DNA from: Rhizophagus sp. LPA8_4_AMF
Taxonomy: Eukaryota; Glomeromycota; Glomeromycetes; Glomerales; Glomeraceae
Length of the DNA: 28,593 bases
Direction: 5' to 3'
NCBI GenBank assembly: GCA_021464525.1
Contig: JADRCO010000663.1
Coordinates: forward strand, 1 to 28,593
Shown here one piece after another: positions 10,911-20,600 of the stretch. A program made the translations under genes and the position numbers. How positions within the stretch are numbered: position 1 is the first letter of the stretch; each line of letters starts with the position of its first letter. Below the pieces are notes generated by a model. That model was not told the origin of the DNA, ran no database searches, and was given only the letters and a program-made list of their open reading frames with translations.

Positions 10911-11346
10911 CTAGCAATCAATAACATAAAACACAGTTGAATTGAGAAATTCCAAGATCATTATTATCATTTTGTTCGTAGATTTTGTAACTGGTGAAGA
11001 ACTAAGCATGTTCGAGTTAAGAAACAATTCTATTACTTTATAAGAAATTCTCAAGTCATCAACTAATATAAATTGATGCACGAGATCTTTAAGGGATGGG
11101 CCATGATTTGACGGCTGATCCATGATTGACTCTGGAACGAATCCTGCGTTAAGTATAACCAGTTATTTTTTTTTGGGGTACGTCCATGGTTTCTTCAAAT
11201 ATTACCACAGCAGTAGTAACAGTAACCTCTGGGTCGAAAACCTGATTGATAGTTTACCTTTGAAAGTATGAAAGTATATATTCTTCACAAGCCGAAATTA
11301 CTGCAAGCTCACAAATAACACTAAATATGGTTTTTGAAGATATCAT
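10911..11346 (-). pseudogene. decayed gene fragment, family not recognised
   Basis: Three adjoining coding-like stretches lie on the minus strand. From an ATG at 11346 runs a 30-codon frame with ICELAVISACEEYILSYFQ. About 11157-11245 then reads FDPEVTVTTAVVIFEETMDV to a stop in an A-rich spot, and 11123-10911 reads MDQPSNHGPSLKDLVHQFIL and onward. The joints lack introns of believable length, and one falls at a run of nine A, so frameshift decay is the simplest explanation. Function unknown. Confidence 0.35.
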
Positions 11347-11399
11347 TATACTAGACTTAGAAATTTACCCGAATTTTAATTCAATTTGATATTCTTACA

Positions 11400-12700
11400 A
11401 ATAGGAAAACTTCAGCCCACTTTTCATCTCATATGCACGAAAACATCACATGACTTCTGAACAATCGATATTTGCAAGGCGTTGAGCAGTTACAGCGAAA
11501 TAATCTATTAATTTATAGTCGCATCTTTTTTATTAAATTAATTTTTTTAAACTTCAAAATAAGTATCATTTTCGTATTTAATTTTTTTATATTAAATTTG
11601 ATTTATAGACTATAATAAATCTTTTAAATAATATTTTTCTTATAACTGAATTATTTTTTTTTAGTCTTAGTCAATCAAAATTTTATTTAAATTATTTTGT
11701 TTGAGAATTTCCTACATGAAAAATAAATTTTCTTGGTGAATAAAATTTACTTAGTATTTTAATGTTTAATTACGATATAGCTAAAATAAAGTTTAAAATA
11801 ATGTTTTAAGTTTCAAAACGTCATACGGTATATCATGTGATGATGAATCAAAAAAATTTTTGATGGGATCCTCTCATGTATATCAGAAATAAGCCAACTT
11901 ACGTAAAAAAAAATTGTGATAAAGCAAATATAATGATAATCTTATTATATCAATGTATTAATCATGATTTTCTAAACCGAAAGTAGCACTTTTGTTGTAT
12001 AACAAAAATATTGGCCCAATAATCACAATTTTTCGTTTGCTGGAAGTAAAGTATAACGTATAAAATAAACATATAATAGGGTAGGATAGGAATATGCATA
12101 CGCGTATACGTATAATATGCTATAAAAATCAACATTCTCTTTTTTATGCCAATAAAGTATTTCTTTTAATTAAGAAGTTTGAGAAGAAGAATTTTCTGTC
12201 ATGGAAAAACAATGATCGTATAAGCATTTGCTAATGGCGATATTTTGTTATATATATTGCACTAATGCGATATTTACATCTAAAAAAAAAGTTCTGCATT
12301 AAAAAGCTTTGTTGCAATATTGACACTATATGTTTAAAATTCTCATTAATCAATCCTATTGAGAGCGAATATAGAAATGAATCATTATTTATATGTTATT
12401 GCACGGGTATCGTGCTTGATAAATAGAATAATGTACCCCATCATACTAATAACAGCCAAACCCGTGCAATATAAATATATAATTAAGCAATAAGTAATAT
12501 TGTTTCTAATCGTGTGTCAATAGAATTAACTTCCCAATTGATACAATCACAAATTTTTTACTAAATATCTTGTTAATTATTACGTATTTATATACTATGA
12601 TAGAATTCCAACTACCAAGCTTGGATTTTCAGATTATGTATTGTGCGTTCTATTTCACTTAAATTCTAAACGAAAGCGTATAGATAGATGTACAGAACAC
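11400..12700. other. AT-rich intergenic segment
   Basis: No coding frame or recognisable element. A short inverted pair is visible: GCACGGGTATCGTGC at about 12401-12415, and CCCGTGCAATATAAATAT at about 12460 roughly mirrors ATATGTTATTGCACGGG. I see nothing else of note. Confidence 0.45.
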
Positions 12701-12704
12701 ATAT

Positions 12705-13130
12705 TGAATTGTATAGTCGTTTTAAAACATCAAGATGTTTAATTATTAACATCTCAATTGACTTCTACATGAATTATTTTACGGCCACCTCTAATATAGT
12801 TAAGTTAGCATAAGGGTATATTAATAAATGAAATGCGTGCGTCCATTGTATATCAGAGAAAGTGAGAAGGTATTAACGAATTCATTGATGATGCAATCTG
12901 AACTATCAGATTCATGACGAAAATTATCAGATAATTGTTGATTCTGTAAGCACCAATTTAAGTCCAATCAATTGAGTTATCATCGTAACTTCTTTCAGAT
13001 TTTAATCGCACTTAGAGCATTCGATCCACGATAATTTCACTTTTGGAAGCTAAGTCAATAAAATCTTAACCGACGAATGAATAAAACTATAAGAAGCATA
13101 AAATTTATTTGCCGAAAGTATTAGATCATG
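12705..13130. repeat. duplicated downstream flank of copy 3
   Basis: It contains the partner blocks of 3438-3510 (AACATCAAGATGTTT, AATTGACTTCTA, GGCCACCTC), of the GAATTCATTGAT block near 4055, and of the short open frame at 8876-9071. All three lie on the downstream side of the paralogous genes, so the duplicated unit extends at least 1.5 kb beyond the coding region. Confidence 0.55.
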
Positions 13131-13438
13131 ATCCAGAAGAAAGGACTACTATTCACTAACCAGCAGTTACGTATGTCGTTGACTCAAAAAGACTGGTTTG
13201 AACTAATTGATTGTTATATTTATTCCATGAATCTTCTTTTTGGCTATGCAGTCTGGTTTCCTTTGGAACAATAAAATTCTAACGAAATTTCTCATCATGA
13301 TATTATACATTGATAAAAGGCAATTGATGTTCACGTTAACAAAGATATCAGATATAATAAATTTTATTTAACTTAATATCATACATTTAAATTACGCATA
13401 AATTATTCGTTAAATATGAAAGGAAAACTTACAAGAAA

Positions 13439-14285
13439 CTAAGCTATAACACACCAACCATTTTTTTTAGGAGTCTTTGGTGTACTTGTATAATCATCAT
13501 CACCAAAGCCTGTACCCATACTCTTTCTCGTTGCTACATAAGTAATAGGTCTATCTTGCGTCCCCGAATGTAAATTATTCAATAAATTATTCATATAAAT
13601 ACTTGAACTATCTTGTGTTCTTGTATGTAAACTATCCACATAAAGACTATGTCTATTTTGTGTTCTTGTAGGTACACTATTCACATAAATACTAGTCCTA
13701 TCTTGTATTCTCGTATGTGAACTATTTACATAAAGACTAGGTGTTCTTGTAGGTACACTATTCACATAAAGACTAGATTTTCTTGTAGGTGCACTATTTA
13801 CATAAATACTAGGCGAACTATTCACATAAAGATTAGGTTTAATTTGTGTTCTTGAAATTTTACCCCTTACTCTAATTTCTGACCAGTCATTAGACGGGGA
13901 ACTTTTTGACATTTTACTTTGAAGTTCTTCGTAATCATAGCTTCTTATTACAGTCACGGTTCTGAACCTACTTCCACGCTTAATGGCTTCTTTGAACGCA
14001 TAGAGTCGTCGATTGTCTAATGAATGTATTTTACCATTTAAAGTACATACGCGAATACATTTAATTTGACTCGGTAATATTTCTCCTGATACAAGTTTTT
14101 CGATAGTGTCCTCAATAGGTTCGTCATTCCGGAACCTGGCTCTGATACTATCTTGAGAATAGAGAACTCTTCGTGGGTCTACTTCAAACTTATAATATTA
14201 TTAAAAATAAGGTTAATATAATTATTTTATAATGTGGCACTGTCAAAAAGTCATAATATTAACTAAAAAGTATACTCACGTCCAT
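13439..14285 (-). CDS. Paralog copy 3: ParB/Srx-like domain, YVNS-repeat tail, C-terminal CaaX (CVIA)
   Basis: Exons 14280-14285 (ATGGAC) and 13439-14188 are joined over intron 14189-14279, with the ideal donor GTGAGT and acceptor TAAG, giving 251 residues. The N-terminal domain reads FEVDPRRVLYSQDSIRARF, EDTIEKL and, at residues 58-70, HSLDNRRLYAFKEA. From about residue 115 the tail has eight degenerate units around (S/N)(L/I)YVNS, separated by PTRTQ-type linkers. It closes with TPKKNGWCVIA, a CaaX box (Cys-Val-Ile-Ala, a farnesyltransferase-type ending by the usual rule) after a basic KK pair, as in membrane-anchored proteins. Without the intron the open frame would start only at a GTG (13957), so the conserved splice decides the start. 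Function is unknown. Confidence 0.8.
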
Positions 14286-14335
14286 AAAAAACTTGGAGGT
14301 GTATAAATATTATTTTTAAAAAAATATTTTTTGTT

Positions 14336-14407
14336 TCCAACTTTTTTTTAAAACGTAAAAAGAAGGAAGGTTCAAAAACAGAAAAGTAATTTACTATTTT
14401 TAAATAT
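14336..14407 (-). promoter_or_regulatory. conserved upstream block of copy 3
   Basis: This starts about 50 nt upstream of the ATG. Coding-strand words in common with copies 1 and 2 are CTGTTTTTGAACCTTCCTTCTT and ACGTTTTAAAAAAAAGTTGG. Interpreted as the start-site region of the gene family. Confidence 0.5.
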
Positions 14408-14437
14408 AAAAATTAATATAGTGACCAAAGATAGCAA

Positions 14438-14800
14438 TTGATTGTTCATGTTCGTTTCACCAGGTAAAATTTGGTTATATTTCATGAATATAATTGCGTT
14501 GTGCTACCAAAATCAGAAAACGTAAGCTATATATAAAGTTGTAGTTTTGTTTATAATGAATGGTTCATTACTGAAGTTTATTAAGGATTTCTTTTTTACT
14601 ATTTTTATTAGAGGGTTCAAGAAAATTTATCAAAGGAACATGAAAATGATGCAAAAATAAAATTATTCATGTCCGGAAAAACTCAATTTTTTAGCTTTAT
14701 GATCGCCAAATAAATTAGGTAAGATCTGATGATTTCTTTTATCGTTCAATCTAGATTCTTTAGTTCATTGCAAACTAAATATAAAAAAAGATCGAACAGA
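14438..14800. repeat. duplicated upstream flank of copy 3
   Basis: It matches 10287-10365 and then continues with CCGGAAAAACTC(A/G)ATT at about 14673 (compare about 10590) and TTAGGTAAGATCTGATGA at about 14717 (compare 6152 and about 10676). Together these show that upstream non-coding DNA was copied with the gene. Confidence 0.6.
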
Positions 14801-16774
14801 ATGAAATAATATCTGGAGAAAGTTGAATTTTTAAACAGGCTGTTACCAGCAGTTACCAGTAAGAGATTAATTTAATATCCGATATTAATTTAACTAATTA
14901 CGTGTTTTTGACGTATTTTTTTTCTTACTAATTTTAAAAACGTTAATTATCGAATATTTTTGTATCAGTTTATTAGTGAACGTATCAAATTCTCCAATTA
15001 ATAAATGTTTATCTTTATTTATTTTTTAATTCAATTATTTGAAATTTTTGAATTTCATTAAATAATTATTTTTCTAAAAAAAAAAAAATTATGGATTTAA
15101 TCATCGTTTCACTCGTCAACATATCTTTTGTACACTTATTTAAATATAACATCTATTACAAAAATTTCATTATTAATTCAACATCAAATACTATTTAAAT
15201 GCAACTGCTTTTAAATATTGCCAAAAACCTTGTACTTTTCTTAATAAAATATATTCTTCATAATATCTTGGTTAATATTAATGCTAAAAAATATGATCTA
15301 CCACCATTGGATTCCTCTCATTTAGACAAATTCAACAAGTGGTAGAATAATTCTGAGTTTTATTAATTTGTAAAAGAGGGAAGCTAATTAAAACTAAAAC
15401 TAGACCACCAGAATATCTATTATTGTACCCTACTATCCTCGAAGTAGTTCAAGTAACACAGAGTCTATACTTATTACATTTTAATTATAAAAGTAATTGG
15501 TTGGTCAAATATTTGACTGACTAAAAATAATTGTGCTGTTGTATTACATTACCCCCTTAATCTTCTTTCAACCTTTTAAAAGAAATTGAAAACTATATAA
15601 AAAATTTGTAAAATATTGAAAAAATAATAAAAAAAAAGGTTATATTACTTTTTCCATAATACAAATTTTCAAAAAATTAAAGCAATCATTGCTTTTTATA
15701 AAAATGGAAATTTGGGTTTATAAATAAGGAAATCCTGGTATTATATATTTAATTTTAGTCAATTATTAATTGTGTAATTTACTATTTAAAAGTAGTCTGA
15801 GAATTGTAAAACTTGAATGATATTTACTTACAGATATATATATTAAAATCAAATTTAATTTAGTATTTTAGTTATTAATATTTTTATTTATACTATTCCT
15901 CTAATTGTAACTTTTCTAAAATTATTAGTAATATTATTAATAAAGTACTAAAATAAAAATTTTTTCAAAAAAAATTTTCAGATCCAAGAAATTTTATATT
16001 AAAAAAAAAGTTAAAAAATTTTTATTTATTATATTTATTATAATATTATTATATTTTAATTTTTTTATAGATCCTTATTTTTTTAATTATATAATTAAGA
16101 ATTTAAGATATGAATTTTTCTTTTCATTTTATTTATTTTTTTTTTTATAAAGCTAATTTTTTTTATTTGGTTTTCTTCATTTTTTTTTTTAAATTCCTAT
16201 TTAATAGATGTTCATAAAATTTTTTTATATATGGAAACAACAAATAAATCATAGTAATTACATTGTATTTTTTTTAAAAAAAGTTAAAAATGTCGCTCAA
16301 AATTCGGTTACAGGAGAAATAATAATATTAATTTTTATTTTCTTTATTTTTGCATTATATTTTTATTTTCTTTTATTTTATACTTTTGTTTTCCTTTATT
16401 CTATTTTCCTTTTCTTTATTCCTATTTTTTTATTTTTTTTTTATATTAATTATTATTAGATTTTCTTTTAATTTTATTAAAATAAATAAATGTAAAATTT
16501 TCTATTTTAAATAATTTTTTTTTAATTTTTATTTTTAATATAATATGAAATATTTTAATTAAAATTCAATTTTATTAGTTTCTATTTAAAAAAAATAAAA
16601 AATATTAATTCTTTTTTTATATTTACAATTCCTGAATTTTAGTCTGAAAACTAAATTTAATAAACCATTTTTAAAGAAAGGAATAAATTATTCTTCTCCA
16701 GTGAAATTTATCAGTAATATAATTTCAGTTTTATATTATATTTTACATATGTAAATAAAAATTTTTTACATAAT

Positions 16775-16790
16775 AAGTGGTATACCACTT
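16775..16790. repeat. perfect 16-bp palindrome
   Basis: AAGTGGTATACCACTT is identical on both strands. It could be a binding site for a dimeric protein or a remnant of an element end; context gives no decision. Confidence 0.6.
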
Positions 16791-16856
16791 TTTAATATAA
16801 TCCTCTATAAGGATTAATAAAAGAATATATAATAAAAGGTAAGGTGTAATAATGGT

Positions 16857-16882
16857 AAGTACTTTAATGTAATAAAGTACTT
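16857..16882. repeat. small hairpin
   Basis: AAGTACTTTA and TAAAGTACTT form perfect 10-bp arms around a 6-nt loop. It lies about 70 nt from the palindrome at 16775, so both may belong to one small element. Confidence 0.55.
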
Positions 16883-17576
16883 AGATTAAGGTTATTATCA
16901 TAATCACAGGCAGTTAATTGGTTAGAGGATCAACCGATTACGTCAAATATCACGTTCAATGGTCAATGGATCAGCCGCCATCTTAACTACCTTAACTACC
17001 ATGACGAAAGTGAGCATTACATTCTGGTCAGCAATTTTGGTGCAATGATTTTTTGATCCATAGTCTTGCATTTCTTAATGAGTTTCATAAACCTCTAATG
17101 TATGGCATAAATATAAATCAATATGATCAGATTTTTCAGAAATTGATTCTAATGGGATAGGATTTTTTGAATGATGTAAAAAAGGCTTATCAATAATGTA
17201 TTTATAGTTAGAATAAAACCATTAAAACCATTTTATTAGATATAATTTACAAAAAAAGTATGCATGCAAGAAAACACGATATTTATGTGTTATTCTTAAT
17301 GCGGAAGAAATTTTGGTCACATGACTTGATGCTGAGATTGGTGACATTTCAGCCATTTCAGCCGGGTCCCTACCAAAAATAATGTGAAAGCAAGGCATGT
17401 ATATTTTTCAAAGAATTATCATGTCATTACTGCATTGAATGGTTTATTTAAACAATCAATGAATAAAAATTCATGTGTTTTTTCTGATCATCACGAATAG
17501 GGGTAACGATATAAAATACAAAACAAATTATAAAATTTCATGACACATCACGGTACTTTTTATAAAAAATTATGAT

Positions 17577-17582
17577 TTTATT
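17577..17582 (-). terminator. possible polyadenylation signal of the 11-exon gene
   Basis: On the minus strand AATAAA occurs about 40 nt after the stop codon at 17621-17623. Such hexamers are frequent in AT-rich DNA, so this is only a position-based suggestion. Confidence 0.35.
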
Positions 17583-17620
17583 ATACACGAGGAAATAACT
17601 TTTTCAACTTTTTTCTTCCT

Positions 17621-20600
17621 TTAGGGCGAAGCTGTAGTAGGAAGCTCATCAACTTTAATATATGCATGTGTGGAGTTTGGTGTAAGTTTACTAAGTTTAA
17701 GGTAGTAATCCATAACACGGCTCTGTTATCAAGCAAGAAAGCAACAAGCCTTTGTGCATAAGTCCATAGAATGAAAAGACACTTTTACTTCGAGTTTATA
17801 CCCATACCTTAAACATGTATACTTTTTCAATTACTTCTCTAAGTACATGCAATTGATCCTTAGAGTTTGGGATGAAGAACTCAGTCATCTTATCCACTAT
17901 ATATAAACCGTTGGCACAGTGCATCGTGTATATTGTGACCACCCGTTCTAAAATCAAAAAATTAAAGAATAGCTTATGAAGTCTCTTCAAACAAAAGCAT
18001 GTTATACTCACTATAAACAATGATGCCGTAAGACTCCAAAATTTGCAATTGATTTTCAGAAGCTCCTCGTTGAAGATGATGCTGTCTTTGGTAGAACAGA
18101 GAAATTTGCATGCCTGAAAGACATTAGGAAAGTATGTTAGCCTGTTGTAAACATGATGTATTAAATTATAAACAACTTACATTTCAGCACTTTCTCTAGA
18201 TCTTCAGATAATTTTTTAAGGTCGTTATAGACAGCACTTCCAACCACCTCCATGAACCCAACTTCTACCGAAGTCCCATTTACATTAACGACAATAACGC
18301 CATCCTGACGGCAACCAAGGCTGAGCCGTTGTGTGCATACTCGCGTCTCAATACGTTGAACTTTTATCAACATATTTTCGATTTCACCGCTGGTTTAATG
18401 AAAAAGGAGAATATCACGTTATCATCAGGCATGCAACAAACAATGGAAAATATTTCGAACAAAAACCTACGTCCTCATATGAATGAGTTCCATTAAGTCG
18501 TCAAATACTTTTGCAAATATAGGGTTAATGAAATTTTCTCTATAAGAAAATTCTGTCTGTTCAGGGTCCAATAGCTGATTGATAGGTGCCATAAAGATCA
18601 TTAAACTAAAAAATAAATAAATAGAAGCAATGATAGCATAAGACTTTGATATACTCAAATCAATAAATTAAACTCTAGTGCGATTATACTGTAGATGCCA
18701 TCCGCATAATGCGCATAATGTAATTCGGGCCAAAATTGTAATTTCAGTAAAAATTATGTCTTAATTTCGGCCAGGCAATAGTAATCAGCATGATGCGCAT
18801 TATGCACATTATGCGCATTATATAAACTGAAATTTTTATATTTTGCCAACGGATTGGCATCGGATATCCGATGAAGATAAAAAACGATTTTTTTTTTTTA
18901 TAAAAATCGGTTTTTCTAAATCGAATAATAAAAAAATATATTTAAATAGTTTTTATTAAAAAAAAAAGCGTTAAAACTGTTTAAAAAACGTTCGGCCGGA
19001 TATTTTGACGGATTACCCAATGTCCGTCAAAATATCTGGCCGAAACGTTTTTTTATTTTTAATTAAAAGATACAAGACGTTCTTTAATTGAAAAATTAAG
19101 AAAATTTTTCAATTAAAGAACGTCGGGTTCGACGCTTTTAGTTAAAAATTAAAAATGACATGTTCGACGTTTTTAATTTAAAAAAAAAAAATTTATTTTT
19201 CAATTAAAGAACGATGGGTTCGACGTTTTTATGTAAAATAAAACATTTTCCTTTTGTTTTTAATTAAAAAACATCGGGTTCAACGTTTTTACTGTAAATT
19301 AAAGAAAATCAAGTTTTTTTTTTTAATAAAAACGTCGAACTTGACTTTTTTACTATAAAAGACCAGATTGAAACGGATTATCCGGTCAATATCTGCGATA
19401 TCCGGTCAAACCGATCAAACCGATCAATGCGAATATCCGATAAGCCGACATTTTTACAGCTGATTTCAAAAAGGTCGGGACACTTAGCAAATTTTAAAGA
19501 GCTCGGAAATATTCGATAAAGCTCAAAATAAGATAAAATTATACCGCCATTCTCGGAACAGTACTCCAAAATTAGCGTGTAATTTTTATTTTATATCAAG
19601 TTTTACCGAATATTTCCGAGCTCTTTAAAATTTGCTAAGTGTCCCGACCTATTTGAAATTAGCTGTAATCCGGATGGGTCCGACCATTGATTGGATGACT
19701 GACGGATAGACCGGATTCAACCGAACCGCACCTGTACCTTATACATGGGGGTGAATTAGGTTCAAGCCATGCCGAAATATTACGGCACATTACACCAATT
19801 CGGCATTACACCGGTGTAATAGTACAAAATCCCGAATGTCAAAATCCTGAAGGCCGGTATTAAGCATAATGCTGCCCGGTTCGGGATTTTCGGGATTATG
19901 AGTTTCGGGATTTCGTACCAGACCCGTAATACTAGTGTAATACTATTTTCATATGAATCTTTGAACAAAAATTTGGGGTAATATATTTCTTCTGCCTTAA
20001 TGCCGAATTATCTGAAATAATTACGCCCCCATGTATAGAAGTACTCAAAAAAAGCACTATCACGTGATATAGCCGAAATTTTTTGATTAATTGAAAAAAC
20101 TGTCCCTCAAATACTTATGAAAAATGGAAAGAAGGAGAGTGTAATACCGTGTGATGAATATTTTATATTATCACGTGCCAGTGATTTTTGTGTAACGCTG
20201 GGCTAGATAATAAATTATAAGAACACTAGTACTCACAAACGTCTATATATATCTTGTACCCAATTCAATTCGTAATGTTTTTTATAATTGAAAACTCCAG
20301 TATACGGCTTCATAGCGGCAGCCTCAATTGCATTATCCAAGCAAATTTCATCAAAAACTGATTCAACTTCCAAATGATTATGATATGTGTTTATTAAAGG
20401 TTTTACTTCCAACTCCCACTTTTTATAACGTGCAGTATTGATTTTATCGTCTTCTGATGGTTCGAGCTTTTTAAAAAAGCAAATTGTTATTACTGTAATA
20501 ACCATAAATATACTAAGCATACTTCTATAACATTACCGATATCCAAATTTCTTTTAATAGTTTCTTTTCACCTTCTGTCAATACTTTATGAAGAGGATTC

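Larger units (their letters stand above)
14900..17570. other. long, very AT-rich intergenic region
   Basis: About 2.6 kb of mostly A and T with homopolymer runs. The open frame at 16208-16459 translates to Phe/Ile/Tyr-rich low complexity and is not credible. Apart from the two small palindromes listed separately I see no gene, RNA or element. Confidence 0.55.
18606..20236 (-). other. intron 6 of the 11-exon gene, packed with inverted-repeat elements
   Basis: Its donor is GTGAGT at 20231-20236 (read on the minus strand) and its acceptor is TTTTTTAG at 18606. It is about 20 times longer than the other introns. At least five separate inverted-repeat structures lie inside, listed individually, as do the CACGTG-containing sites at about 20060 and 20173. 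Nested insertion of small non-autonomous elements explains the length, and the coding phase on both sides is unaffected. Confidence 0.7.

Noticed and set aside
16208..16459. 83-codon frame rich in Phe, Ile and Tyr
   Set aside because: Low-complexity translation of an AT-rich segment, with no conserved pattern.
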